64,000 nt of DNA from contig NC_057818.1 in the NCBI RefSeq assembly GCF_910594005.1, forward strand, positions 52,712,001-52,776,000, given 5' to 3'. Below the pieces are notes generated by a model, which saw only the letters and a program-made list of their open reading frames with translations, was not told the origin of the DNA and searched no databases. This document shows, in pieces, positions 11,292-23,795 of the stretch. Each line of letters begins with the position of its first letter. The stretch's first letter is position 1. Origin of the DNA: Cervus elaphus. Taxonomy: Eukaryota; Chordata; Mammalia; Artiodactyla; Cervidae. Both the position numbers and the translations under genes were made by a program.

Positions 11292-12905
11292 ATGGATCGG
11301 AAGAATCAATATAGTGCAAATGAGTACACTACCCAAAGCAATCTATAGATTCAATGCAATCCCTATCACGCTACCAATGGTATTTTTCACAGAACTAGAA
11401 CAAATAATTTCACAATTTGTATGGAAATACAAAAAACCTCGAATGGCCAAAACAATCTTGAGAAAGAAGAAAGGAACTGGAGGAATCAACCTGCCTGACT
11501 TCAGACTCTACTACAAAGCCACAGTCATCAAGACAGTATGGTACTGGCACAAAGACAGAAATATAGATCAATGGATCAAAACAGAAAGCCCAGAGATGAA
11601 TCCACGTACCTATGGACACCTTATCTTTGACAAAGGAGGCAAGAATATACAATGGAAAAAAGACAACCTCTTTAGCAAGTGGTGCTGGAAAACTGGTCAA
11701 CCACTTGTAAAAGAATGAAACTAGAACACTTTCTAACACCATACACAAAAATAAACTCAAAATGGATTAAAGATCTAAATGTAAGACCAGAAACTATAAA
11801 ACTCCTAGGGGAGAACATAGGCAAAACACTCTCCGACATAAATCACAGCAAGATCCTCTATGACCCACCTCCCAGAATATTGGAAATAAAAGCAAAAATA
11901 AACAAATGGGACCTAGTGAAACTTAAAAGCTTCTGCACAACAAAGGAAACTATAAGCAAGGTGAAAAGACAGCCCTCAGAATGGGAGAAAATAGCAAACG
12001 AAGCAACAGACAAAGGATTAATCTAAAAAATATACAAGCAACACCTGCAGCTCAATTCCAGGAAAATAAATGACCCAATCAAAAAATGGGCCAAAGATCT
12101 AAACAGACATTTCTCCAAAGAAGACACAGATGGCTAACAAACACATGAAAAGATGCTCAACATCACTCATCAGAGAAATGCAAATCAAAACCACAATGAG
12201 GTACCATTACACGCCAGTCAGGATGGCTGCTATCCAAAAGTCTACAAGCAATAAATGCTGAAGAGGGTGTGGAGAAAAGGGAACCCTCTTACACTGTTGG
12301 TGGGAATGCAAACTAGTACAGCCACTATGGAAAACAGCATGGAGATTCCTTAAAATACTGGAAATAGAACTGCCATATGACCCAGCAATCCCACTCCTGG
12401 GCATACACACCGAGGAAACCAGAACTGAAAGAGACACGTGTAATCCAATGTTCATCGCAGCACTGTTTATAATAGCCAGGACATGGAAGCAACCTAGATG
12501 CCCATCAGCAGATGAATGGATAAGAAAGCTTTGGTACATATACACAATGGGATATTACTCAGCCATTAAAAAGAATACATTTGAATCAGTTCTAATGAGA
12601 TGGATGAAACTGGAGCCCATTATACAGAGTGAAGTAAACCAGAAAGATAAACACCAATACAGTATACTAACACATATATATGGAATTTAGAAAGATGGTA
12701 ACGATAACCCTATATGCGAGACAGAAAAAGAGACACAGATGTATAGAACAGACTTTTGGACTCTATGGGAGAAGGCGAGGGTGGGATGATCTGAGAGAAT
12801 AGCATCGAAACATGTATATTATCAAGTGTGAAACAGATCGCCAGTCCAGATTGGATGCATGAGACAAGTGCTCAGGGCTGGTGCACTGGGATGACCCAGT
12901 CTATC
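11292..12905 (+). mobile_element. Younger L1, 3' segment in sense orientation
   Basis: Plus-strand ORF2 C-terminus. 11131-11718 encodes the SWIGRINIV and NLPDFRLYYKA strings, then 11679-12026 and 12448-12690 follow in other frames, with the YTMGYYSAIKKN string near the end. A 3' UTR-like tail runs to GATGACCCAG at about 12900, where it stops with no poly(A). Stops and frameshifts make it non-coding. Confidence 0.88.
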
Positions 12906-14050
12906 TTCTAATAATAATATGCAAATTCATAGTGTACAATAGCTACTTCCAACTTCCTTCTGTCCTGTTTTGTGGTATTGTTACAGTACACTTTACTTTT
13001 ATACTATAAACTCACAAAATCTTGCTATTTTTGTCTTAGTGAATCATATTTTCTCATATTTAGAAATAGGAAAAATTGTATTTACCTCCTTTTTAAGTCT
13101 TTTTCAAACTTCATTATTTCTTCTGGTAGAACCAAGTCTAATTCTAGTATTGTATTCTTCCAGCCTATAGAAAATTCCTTTTTTACTTCTTGTAGTGTAG
13201 GTCTGCTAGCAGTATATTCTATATGAAAACGTCTGTATTTGGTATACTTCTCTGGAAGATTTTTTTAAATCAGACTTGGAATATTTGATTCACAGCATTT
13301 TGTTTCAGAATGTTAAAGATGTTACTGCCCTGTCTTTGGGCTTGCATGGTTTTGGATGAGAAGTCTCCTCTTTTCCTCATCTCTGTTCTTTGTATGCATC
13401 ATGGCTTTTTTCTGTCAATATTTCCTCTCCATTGTTCATTTTCAATATGATCACTGGCAATAATGCACCTACATTTAGGGGTTTGTTTTTAAATTCTTCT
13501 TGTGTATTGTAGAGTTCTTGGATTGGGTAAAGTCTTTGATTATTTAAGAAAAAATTCTCAACCACTATCTCTTAAAATATTTTTCTTCTCATTCTCTCCC
13601 TCCTTTCCCCCTGGGTTTCCAGTTACACATAAATTAAACCACAAAAAAGTTTTCCCACAGTTCTTGGGTACTTTATTCTGTTTTCTTCACATTTTTTTTG
13701 GTTTTAGTTTGGATGATTTTGGCCTTTGTTCAAGTTCCCTGACATTTTTCTCAGCTGTTTTTAGCCACTTACATGTTCTTCAGAATCATCCTTTGTTATA
13801 ACACTTCTTTACTAGCATTTCCCATTTGATTATTTATTAATTTCCACTGAAATCCCCCCATCTGTTCAGGTACATTGTCTGCCCCTTTCATGAAAACATT
13901 TAACACATCAACCAGAAATATATAAAATTCTTTATCTGGTATTTCTAAAATATGGTCATCTCTAAGTGAGGTTCTGATTGGTCTGCTGTCTCTTAGCAGA
14001 GAGTTGTATGCTTTTTTTTAAAAATCTTGTAATTCTTGACTGAATGCCAG
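12906..14050 (-). mobile_element. Old L1, antisense, segment 6 (ORF1/5' side)
   Basis: Antisense old L1 continues on the far side of the twin-primed insertion: GGGCTTGCATGGTTTTGG, CCAGTTACACATAAATTAA, and CTTGACTGAATGCCAG at the end. The assignment rests on remembered L1 consensus strings. Confidence 0.55.
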
Positions 14051-14051
14051 A

Positions 14052-14272
14052 AGAGTTGACTCATTGAAAAAGACCCCGATGCTGGGAGGGACTGGGGGCA
14101 GGAGGAGAAGGGGATGACAGATGAGATGGCTGGATGGCATCACTGACTTGATGGACATAAGTTTGAGTAAACTCCGGGAGTTGGTGATGGACAGGGAGGC
14201 CTGGTGTGCTGCGATTCATGGGGTCGCCAAGAGTTGGACACGACTGAGTGACTGAACTGAACTGAACTGAAC
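14052..14272 (+). mobile_element. BovB 3' fragment
   Basis: Sense BovB 3' end: GACTCATTGAAAAAGACCC, GGTGATGGACAGGGAGGCC, ending GACTGAACTGAACTGAAC. Confidence 0.9.
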
Positions 14273-15790
14273 CATGTATCAAACAGTAGAGACTTAAGTA
14301 AATAGTATTTTTGCTGGAACTGGGCACACCTGTACTGCTGGGATGTTAGAGTAGAATGTTGAACCAGTCCCACTGAGAATTAAGTTGAAATTGGATTCTG
14401 TTTTTACAATAGTTATCTTCCATACACTGCCTGAAATTTTTCCAACATTACCTTGTTTTAGGGTGGGTGCTGGAGGATTTTCCTCAATGGTCCTTGTCCA
14501 CCTTCAGCTTCTGGCTATCTCTGTGCACCTGTGCCACAGAATTCTCCATCCACATTCTTCTCCTTTTCCTTACATAGCTGGCTATTGGCTTGTCACTAGG
14601 ATAAAGCTAGCCTGTTTATGGGGACGAGGGATGTTCTTTATTGAGTTGGTTTAGTCTTACTCTTGAGTGGGGACTGGAGTGATCAGAGACTTTATATGTT
14701 TTGGGGAGCTAGGACTATATAACACTAATAATGAGACAAACTCTCTTCTCTAGGCTGTGAACAAAAAAAGCAGGTGATACTGCCTCTTTGTGAGGAAACT
14801 GAGGTCCAGGGGAAAGAGAATTAAAGGAGAGCAACATAAAGCCCTTTTGAGTGACCCAGACTCAAGTCTTACCTTACCAGTATCTTTTCACTTAAATGAA
14901 CTGAGAAACATTTTTGATTTAAGCAACTCTGTAGGTTAATGAAATTCTGTAGGTTAGTTTGTTAACCTACAACTAAAAGCACCCTGAGTGAAAAAACCAC
15001 CATGAGCTCTCATGATCTTCCCTTGGAAGTGAGAGTACTAAAGAAACACATTAAAAGCCCTGAATTTCTGATGATACTGTGAAACTTGAACTCACACATT
15101 GGAAGCCAGGTTAAGCCTGTGCCTTGGTCACCCCATTCACCTAACAGGTTGATATCTGACAGAAAAACTGTGGAGCACCAATTTATACTATGTCTGAATT
15201 GTACCAGGTTGTTTAAGGCTGCATGGGCTTTGAAGAAATTTTATAGGAAGTTAAAGCTGCTGACACCTATTCTATCTGTATCCTCTAGAGAACTCTTAAC
15301 ATTACCTTCAGGAGTTTTATTCTTTAATTTTGGCTGTAATGCCATCTAAAGAAATAGAGTAATCACATTACGAGTTCTTAATTATAAGGGACAATGTCTC
15401 AGTACTTTATTGCTTTGGTAAAATGTTAACTGTGAATTTTAAAAAGTACAAAAAAGACTAAGCTAAAATTCTGCTTGCCACAGAAAACCACTGTATACAT
15501 GATAGTGAGTTATCTTTCACAGATTATCTATTAAGCATGTATTTGAACATATATGTATAAAGACCAAAGGTAACTGGATATTATAAAGGTGCAATCTGCA
15601 TTTTTTACTAAACAATATGCATGAGCTTTCTCTGTCATTTTATATTGGCCCTATACTTCCTATAGCACCATATTATAGGAACACTGAGAAATTTATCTTT
15701 ATTAATTTGCAGTTTTAATAACTACCCTTATGTATATAGCCTGTTTAAAATCACTTTATCATAAACTATTATTCTATGATTTCCAGATAG
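14273..15790. other. Intergenic spacer, no gene recognised
   Basis: No coding region, RNA gene or confident repeat. Two small ORFs (14385-14654, 15086-15349, plus) have no recognisable domains and I treat them as chance. A short inverted repeat (TGTAGGTTA / TAACCTACA, 14948-14971) is present. Confidence 0.4.
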
Positions 15791-15794
15791 GTAT

Positions 15795-16870
15795 GTACAC
15801 TGACTGGTTCAGAATTGGGAAAGGAGGACGACAGACTATATACTGTCACCCTGATTATTTAACTTATATGCAGAGTACATAATGCGAAATGCCAGGCTGG
15901 ATGAATCACAAGCTGGAACAAAGATTGCCAGGAGAAGTATCAGCAACCTCAGATATGTAGATGATACCACTCTAACGGCAGAAAGTGAAGAGGAACTAAA
16001 GAATCTCTTGATGGGGGTGAAAGAGGAAAGTAAAAGAGCTGACTTGAAATTCAACATTAAAAAAACTAAGATCATGGCATCTGGTCCCATCACTTTATGG
16101 CAAATAGGTGGGGAAGCAATGGAAACAGTGAGAGACTTTATTTTGGGGGCTCCAAAATCACTGCAGATGGTGACTGCAGCCAGGAAATTAAGACACTTGC
16201 TCCTTGGAAGGAAAGCTATGATAAACCTAGAAAGCATATTAAAAAGCAGAGACATCATTTTGCTGAAAAAAGGTCCATCTAGTCAAAGTTATGGTTTTCC
16301 CGACAGTCATGTACAGATATGAGAGCTGGAACATAAAAAAGGCTGTTTGTGTGTGTGCACACATGCTCAGTCATATCAGACTCTTTGCAGCCCCACACAC
16401 TATACCCACCAGGCTCCTCTGATCATGGAATTTCCCAGGCAAGAATACTGGAGTGTGTTGCCAAACAAGGCTCTGCACTGAAGAATTGTTGCTTTCAAAT
16501 TGCAGTGCTGGAGAAGACTCTTGAGAGTACTTTGGACTGCAAGGAAATCAAACCAGTCAATCCTAAAGGAAATCAACCCTGAATATTCATTGGAAGGACT
16601 GTTGCTGAAGCTCCAATACTTTGTAAAGAGTATTAGAAGTGCCACCTAATGTGAAGAGTCAACTCATCAGAAAAGATCCTAATGCTGGGAAAAACTGAAG
16701 GCAAAGGCAGAAGAGGACAGCAGAGGATGAGATAGTTAGCATCACCAACTCAATGCACATGAATCTGAACAAACTCTGGGAGACAGTGGAGGAAAGAGGC
16801 GCCTGGCGTGCTGCAGTCTATGGGGTCGCAGAGAGTTGGACATGACTTAGCAACTGAGCAACAAAAATGT
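15795..16870 (+). mobile_element. BovB LINE 3' portion
   Basis: Sense BovB. 15882-16322 encodes the end of the RT: an LFNLYAEYIM-like lead, then NLRYVDDTTL, where the usual YADD motif C is YVDD, then KIMASGPITLWQI. The frame is lost after 16.3 kb, the element is split by a Bov-A-type fragment at 16346-16462, and it ends GGTCGCAGAGAGTTGG at 16.8 kb. It is 5'-truncated and dead. Confidence 0.92.
16346..16462 (-). mobile_element. Bov-A-type SINE fragment inside BovB
   Basis: Antisense Bov-A monomer (CTCAGTCATATCAGACTC, then GGCAAGAATACTGGAGTG) interrupting the BovB copy. It is therefore younger than that copy. Confidence 0.8.
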
Positions 16871-17025
16871 ACACTTTACATTTTGATACATATTGTACGA
16901 CTGTGACAAATTTGTATTTTTCACTTCCTCCAATAAAATGCATTGTTCTTGAAGATATAGATTAGCAAATAAAAGGAAATCTTATCCTAATAAAACATTT
17001 GAAAAAATGTCTAGAAAAATTCAAT

Positions 17026-17672
17026 ATTTTTCCTTTCCTTACTAAAAATAAAATTACCATATGATCCACCAATCCCACTCCTGGCCAGACATCTGGACAA
17101 AACCATAATTCAAAGAGATACATGCACTCCTATGTTCATAGCAGTGCTATTCACAACAACTAAGAAATGGAAAACAGCCTAAATGTCCATCGATAGATGA
17201 ATGAATAAAGAAGACGTGACACATACATACAGTGGAATATTACTCAGCCATAGAAAAGAATGGAATAATGCCATTTGCAACAACACGGATGCAACTAGAA
17301 ATTATTTTCACACTAAATGAAACGAATACCGTATGATATCACTTACATGTGGAATCTAAAATATGACACAAATGAACATATCTATGAAACAGAAACAGAA
17401 TCATGGGCACAGAGAACAGACTGGTGGTTGCCAAGAGGTTGGGGGAGGGATGGAGTAGGAGGTTGGGTTAGCAGATATAAGCTTTTACACATAAAATGGA
17501 TAAGCAACAAGGTCCTACTGGATAGCACAGAGAACTATATTCAATATCCTACGATAAACCACAATGGGAAAGAATTTTTTAAAAGAAATTTTTAATTGAT
17601 TTACTTTGCTGTACAGTAGTAATTAACACAACACTGTAAACCAACCATACTTCAATTTTTTTTTCCTTTCTT
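17026..17672 (+). mobile_element. L1 3' end
   Basis: Sense L1 ORF2 end and 3' UTR: CCAATCCCACTCCTGGCC, GGAATATTACTCAGCCATAG, AGACTGGTGGTTGCCAAGAG, CTTTGCTGTACAGTAG, then a T-rich end. The frame is closed by many stops. Confidence 0.85.
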
Positions 17673-17849
17673 TGTATGAGTGGGAAAAGTATGCTGATAT
17701 AAAATTTGACAAAATTAAAGTCCTCCAAACTTGTCACAGATCCTGCTAAACCGGCCTGAATTGGACAAAGACTATATAGAAATCAGTCAGATCAAAAGGA
17801 TTTTAATGGAAATATGGAAGCTAGAAAACCAAATATTGTAACTTCAACA

Positions 17850-18774
17850 TTTATTAAGAAAGTGTTTACTGTTAGTAACCATTTCCAACACTTTCCAAAT
17901 ATTATAGTAAAACTGCCTTAACACACAGGAACGCAGGAGTAAAAATTCAGTTATGTAAAATGCAGCATTCCATTTTTGCCAAGTTAACCAGAAACACTGT
18001 TTCATCAGTTTGTATTGTCCTTTTAAAGTGCACATATGTATACACACGTACACACACACATGGAGCTAAACTTAACCAGACAGTACATTGTAGAGAAAGA
18101 GGCCCAATGCTAAGAAAGTCAGCCCATCCCTGCTGATGAGGGGCAAATGGGGACGACCAATCCCAGGGGGGTTAAACCAAATTCATGTCATTTAAGACTG
18201 CGACACTGCCCATGTTCTACATTTCAAATAATGTTTATGTTTACTTATTTGCTTACATTAAGGTGACTTGCAGGATTCCTCCTCCAAATACATTTTAAAT
18301 TATTTTCTGGGGAAAATCAGCTCAATAAAAATTTCAAACATGACACATTTACATACTTTTAGTCATTTAGCAAAAAAGTACTGAGCACCTTCACTGAGTT
18401 GGAGACTCAGCAATGTATGAAACCCCTTCTCTTAATAAGCTTACATTCCAGTGGACATGAATTTAGGCATGCTCATCGTTGTATTAATATTTTCATTAAA
18501 ATCCTGACCATACTCATGTCTTTTCTAAGCCCTAGTACAACAGCTGATTAAAGTCACTTGCAGTGATTGATATTCAAGGTCCCATGAAATCCCATATGGA
18601 ACCCTGCTCATTAGATAAGTCTCTGCTGTGTGGTGTCCTGACTACTGTGAATGTTGATGTTGAGCAGAAACATTACATTTTCATGAAAGAAATTCTTTTT
18701 CTACTATGAGAACTCGAGTGAGTGGAAAATTTCAGCTCTTGTTTGAGGACTTCAGAACAAAATGGAACACCACA
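17850..18774 (-). other. ZNF112: Probable ZNF112 3' UTR with poly(A) signal
   Basis: On the minus strand the first AATAAA I found after the ZNF112 stop codon is at 17855-17850. The stretch between has no recognised repeat except a CA/TA-rich patch at 18039-18060. The cleavage site would lie near 17.83 kb. This is inferred from one hexamer only. Confidence 0.4.
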
Positions 18775-21263
18775 TTACAGAACTTCGCTTCTGTACGGAT
18801 TCTCTGATGAAGGGTAACCCTTACTATATTCTTCATTTGTATAGAATTTATCACCACTGTGGACTCTTTGATGAATCAGGAGCCCTGAACTCCAACGGAA
18901 ACCCTTACCGCAAGCGTCACATTTGTAGGGTTTCTCTCCTGTGTGGACTCTCTGATGAGCCTGGAGGTTTGATCTCTGACTGAAGCCCTTTCCACACACT
19001 TCACATTTGTATGGTTTTTCCCCAGTGTGGACTCTGTGATGGGCTTGAAGACTTGAAAACCCACTGAAGCCCTTGCCGCACTGTTCACATTTATAGGGCC
19101 TCCCTTCTGTGTGGACCCTCTGATGGGCTTGGAGGCGGGAACTCTCACTGAAACCCTTCGTGCACACTGCACATTTGTAGGGTTTCCCTCCAGTGTGGAC
19201 CCTCCGATGTGCTTCAAGGCGTGAGCTCTGACTAAAGCCCTTCCCACACATCTCACATTTATACGGCTTCACTCTGGTGTGGACTCTCTGGTGGCCTTGA
19301 AGATATGCTCTCTGACTGAAGCCCTTCCCACAAACCTCACAGATGTATGGTCTCTCTCCGGTGTGGACACTCTGATGGCTCTGAAGGTAAGACCTCTGAC
19401 TGAAGCTCTTACCACACTCATCACACTGGTAGGGTTTCTCTCCTGTGTGGACTCTCTGATGGGCCAGAAGAGTTGAGGCCTTGCTGAAACCCTTCTCACA
19501 TTCTCCACATTTATAGGGTTTCTCTCCTGTGTGAACCCTCTGATGAATTTGAAGATTAAAGCTCCAACTGAAGCCCTTCCCACACTCCTCACACTTGAAT
19601 GGTTTTTCTCCCGTGTGGACCCTTTGGTGGCCTTGAAGGTGTGAACTCCGACTGAAGCCCTTCCCACACTCCTCGCACTTGTATGGTTTCTCGCCAGTGT
19701 GGACTCTCTGATGCCCTTGAAGGTATGAATTACGACTGAAGCCCTTCCCACAGGCCTCACATTTGTATGGTTTTTCTCCCGTGTGGACTCTCTGATGGGC
19801 TTGAAGGTATGAACTCCGACTGAAACCCTTGTCACACGCCTCACACTTATAAGGCTTCTCTCCTGTGTGGACTCTCTGGTGAACATTTAGAACGGATCTG
19901 TGACTGAAGCCTTTACCACATGCACTGCATTTGTACGGCTTCTCGCCAGTATGGACTCTCTGGTGATCTTTAAGTTTTGAATTCCAGTTGAAGCCATTCC
20001 CACATGCTTTGAAAGGTTTTTCTCCAATGTGAATTTTCTGACGGCCTTGAAGATACGAACTTTGGCTGAAGCTGTTACCACATGTGTAATGTTTACAGGG
20101 TTGTTCTCTAGTGTGGACTATCTGAAGGTCTTGAAAATGTGAGCCCAGACTGAAGCCATTGGCCTCAGAATTATAGGGAATCTCTTCCATGTGAACTCTG
20201 TGCTGAATGTTCAGATCTGAGTTACAAATGAAACGCTTCTCACACTCAACATCTGTGTATCGTTTCTCTTCAGTGTGGATTTTCTGATGGGCTTGAAGAC
20301 AAGAATTCTCATTAAAGACATTCCCATTCTTCTCAGATTCATGGGATTCCTCCTCGATGTAGATCCTAACAATACTACTAAGGTTTAAGCTATGACTGAA
20401 GCCTTTCTCATACATGCTGCCTCTATCAGATGTCTCTCCTCTGGGTATAAGTTCATATGTGTTATGAAAGGAGCACTGATTGAGGCTCTCACCATATTCA
20501 CGTTTAAACGGCTTCTCTTGTGTGTGTCCTTTCTGATGGGACTGCAGATGTAAATTCTCAAAAACACAATGATCTCCTCTACAAACACTCTGATGAATAT
20601 GAAGAACTGACCTGTAACTACAGTCCTTTTCACACAGACTGTATCTACGGGGCTTTCCTTCTAAGTCTAATTGCTGATGAACTTCAGAGCTGGACTCATC
20701 GCTGAAGGCTTTTCTGTACTCATTACCAGGATAGGACTTTTGCCCTGTTTGAATATGATTAAGCAATGAAACCTTCATGACATCTTCTCCACAGTCATGG
20801 CAGCTAGAGTTTTTTTCTGTTCTGTGTACACCCAGAATGTCACTGTGATGTGAGATCCAACTGATGCTGTCAGATTTACAGAAACCATTTTCCATGGAAA
20901 CTTGCTGACATTGACACTGATAATTACGTGACTCTGTAAGGTACATTTTCCTCCAAGAATGGTGGGCTCGCCAAGAGGGAAATTCTTGACTTTTTATGTC
21001 AATGGAACCGTCTCCTGTGTGAGTCAAGACATAGTTCTCATCTTCAGAAATCTGAATTGGTATTCCTGCCCAAACCTGGCAGGGGGAATCACCTTGTTTT
21101 TGCAACAGAGAAATATTCTCTTGGAAGTTTCTCATGGAATCTTGACACCCAGTTAACTTGCCTGCACCTTGTTGCCAGGACTGCCAGGTGGAAAACTCTT
21201 TGGGGGAAAAACAGCTTAATCCCACTTCTTGAATACTTTCCATATTATGTGGACTCTTGGTTC
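18775..21263 (-). CDS. ZNF112: ZNF112 last coding exon: linker, degenerate fingers, 13 C2H2 fingers
   Basis: It encodes the C-terminal 829 residues or so of a 905-residue KRAB C2H2 protein, expected to act in the nucleus as a sequence-specific repressor. The acceptor (TTATTCTTATAG) puts the exon start at 21263, and an internal Met at 21243 opens the uninterrupted frame. After a finger-free linker come about ten eroded finger positions lacking one or more Cys/His. One has KPFKACGNGF, missing the first Cys. Then 13 consecutive intact CxxC-x12-HxxxH fingers occupy roughly protein residues 520-880, most with TGEKPY linkers. Linker variants include HTRVKPY, HTGGKPY and HTEGRPY. A 27-residue tail follows the last finger. 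Length is close to human ZNF112 as I remember it (about 913). No frame lesion is seen. Confidence 0.93.
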
Positions 21264-21937
21264 CTATAAGAATAAGGAGATTTTAGACACATGTGCAATG
21301 AATGCTTTTATTCAGAGATTTCAAGATTCTGCACTTAGATCATGACATGAAACTTCAATAAACTGGAGGAAAGTTTGTTACTACCTCTGACAATACTTAG
21401 AATATCCTTTTCCTTTGACTACACCAGGAATAGAAGTAGGATCCACAGAATCTGGGCTACGCATATGCCTCAAAATCAGGGCTATGCAATGCAACCTGGA
21501 CATCAAAGATGGTTTTTGATGGAGGGTCAAAAGGCCTAGTTAAACCATGCACACATTATCATGGGCTGCCTGGAGATTCCAAGGAAAAAACAGAAGGGGG
21601 TAGTCTCAAACTGGAAAGAATTTAGTTTCAAGTGGACAAATCTGTTTTGCCCTGATAGTAATTTATTGTTTTTCTCTGCCACTTGGACATGGTAATGGTT
21701 TTTTTTGTTTGTTTGTTTTTAAGAAGATCATGTGTTAAATGCTATGCGGATGAAGGTAAACAGAGACCTTTAATCGATTCTTGAGGTCTTGTATGGCCTA
21801 ACTCTAATGAGTTCATTTTCATGAGAATAATAAGTTCTCCTATGTCACTGTAAGCCATCATCAGTTTTAACTCCTTTTAAAATATATTTTGCGATTAGCA
21901 AGGGCCATGGGGCAGGTGAAATGTGAAACACTGTGAC
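21264..21937. other. ZNF112 intron sequence, nothing recognised
   Basis: Intron between the KRAB-B exon and the finger exon. No repeat or RNA was recognised apart from a T/G-rich patch near 21.7 kb. Confidence 0.4.
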
Positions 21938-21954
21938 AGAATTGTACAGGTAAG

Positions 21955-22164
21955 ATGGGAATTTGCTCTATGACTCAAGAAACTCAAACCAGGGCTCTGT
22001 AACAACCTAGAGGGGTGGGATGGGAAGGGAGGTAGGAGGGAGGGTCAAGAGGGAAGGAACATATGTATACCTATGGCTGATTCATGTTTATGTTTGGCAG
22101 AAACCAACACAACACTGTAAAGCAAGTATCCTTCAATTAAAAGTAAATCAATCTAATTCAAAAA
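21955..22164 (+). mobile_element. L1 3' UTR fragment with TSD
   Basis: Sense ruminant L1 3' end: CAAACCAGGGCTCTGTAAC, GAACATATGTATACCTATGG, CACAACACTGTAAAGC. It is flanked by a 17-bp duplication with two mismatches, AGAATTGTACAGGTAAG (21938-21954) and AGAATTGCACAGGCAAG (22165-22181). Confidence 0.88.
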
Positions 22165-22181
22165 AGAATTGCACAGGCAAG

Positions 22182-23177
22182 TTTCGTGGTCCTTTGAGGC
22201 AACTTAAGAAGCAAAACTCAATGAACACTGACTTTGTCATTTTGCTGGAAAAGCACTTTAATGTTTACGGAATCTGAGGCACTGGAAGAGTTGAAGATGG
22301 GCATGTTTGGGTGGAAGTGGCTTGTCTGTTAGTTACTAAACCTCAGGTTATCAGCAGGCAGCGTATCATTCACATCCTAGCGAGAAGTATACTTATTCCC
22401 AGAGAACAAGGGGTCCAACAGGGCTGAAGCAATAACACGCACTCTCCTAATACTTGGCAAAACATTAATTCTCTTTCAGTATCCAAAGTGAGGGGAAAAA
22501 GACAGTAAAGGGGATTTTTTCTCATAATGTGAATATTACCTTCAAATGCAATAATTCTTCCTTAGCTGCTTGTGCGTTCCTGTCTCTAAACACTGGAGTG
22601 TATTGCACACAGGGAAGGGCACTTTGCTGTGTGAACTGTCTCACCCTCACTGCCTATTGCACTCCTAGTGAAAAGTGGCTGCTCAATAAGCATATGACGA
22701 ATAGATCACAGCTTGAGTCATTCAGTCACAGAACTGAAAGGGCATGCATGTGTAAGTTACTTTTTATGGGAAAGAAGCTGGTGATGGCAATTTTACTGCA
22801 CAGCCGAAAGGCTGTATGAGAGGCAGGGGTACACTCAGTTATCACTTGCCAGAGAGAAAGCAAAGGTCACGAGAGTCTTGTGGACTGTGTCTTTTTAATT
22901 TTGAAAATAACCTTTGGAATGGTGTAGTTTTTCTCACACAAAATCTTACTCTTAGCCCCACCCTATCCCCAACTTCTAAAAAAAGGAAAAAAATAAAGGG
23001 CGACCCTGACGACTGTGTGGCAGCAGGCTCTGGGGCAATGCGTTGGCTACAGGGCCTACCGCACATCCACGAGTACTCATCTCAGTACTTAAAAACAAGA
23101 ATGCTTAGTGACGTCTTTGGTTTCTCAGAAGCAAGGTACAGTTATTACACTAACATTCTGTCACCTAAAGATGAAAT
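22182..23177. other. ZNF112 intron sequence, nothing recognised
   Basis: No convincing coding or RNA feature. ORFs at 22529-22819 and 22816-23250 (plus) lack domains, and the second runs into a SINE. Confidence 0.4.
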
Positions 23178-23305
23178 GGAGTTCCCTGGTGGTCCAGTGG
23201 CTACGACTCCATGCTCCCAATGCAGGGGGCCTGGGTTCCATCCCTGGTGAGGGAACTAGATCCCACATGCTGCAACTAAGACCCAGGACAGTTCAAAAAA
23301 AAGAG
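23178..23305 (+). mobile_element. CHR-type SINE
   Basis: Sense copy: GAGTTCCCTGGTGGTCCAG, GGTTCCATCCCTGGTGAGG, then an A-tail and a TA microsatellite at about 23306-23324. Confidence 0.88.
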
Positions 23306-23599
23306 TATATGTATATATATATAGCTAAATGCTGCAAGTTACAGCCACATATTGGATTATGTAGCAATGATTTTTTTTTTTTGCAACGATTTCTTGAAAA
23401 AAAAAAAAAGAGTTATAATCTCAGATTGGGAGGGATTTCCCCAAGGTACCATGAAGGTGAAAAATTAGTACTTTAAAAATAAGAACATATATTTTCAAAA
23501 TTTTGCATGAATATAAGGTATAAACATGTTAATATATGGAAATACTAATTAAAAAGGTACTTCAAAATATGACATTACATTCCCACTGATACTATCAGG

Positions 23600-23795
23600 C
23601 AGGGGGACTAGCACACTATGGCCCTAGCTCTGTTTTTGTATAGCCTAGGAACAAGAATAGATTTTACATTTTTTAAACTGGTGTAAGAAGAAACATTTGG
23701 TCTCTCTGACAGAGATCAAATATGGTCAGCAAAACCTAAAATATTTACCATCTGGCCCTTCAGAGGAAAAGTTTGCTGACACTTTCTCTAAAGAG
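23600..23795 (-). mobile_element. MER5A-like hAT MITE
   Basis: The minus strand reads GTCAGCAAACTTTTCCTC, GGGCCAGATGGTAAATA, TTTTAGGTTTTGC and a CCATATTTG(A)TCTCTGTC string, the layout of MER5A-type non-autonomous hAT-Charlie elements. Assigned from memory of the consensus. Confidence 0.7.

Noticed and set aside
14948..14971. Short inverted repeat TGTAGGTTA / TAACCTACA
   Set aside because: Nine-bp arms in AT-rich DNA are common and there is no U-run or conserved context.
19269..19886. Long alternative-frame ORFs antisense-strand parallel to the ZNF112 fingers (also 18876-19256)
   Set aside because: Periodic 84-bp finger DNA keeps other frames open; the peptides are repetitive shadows of the real frame.
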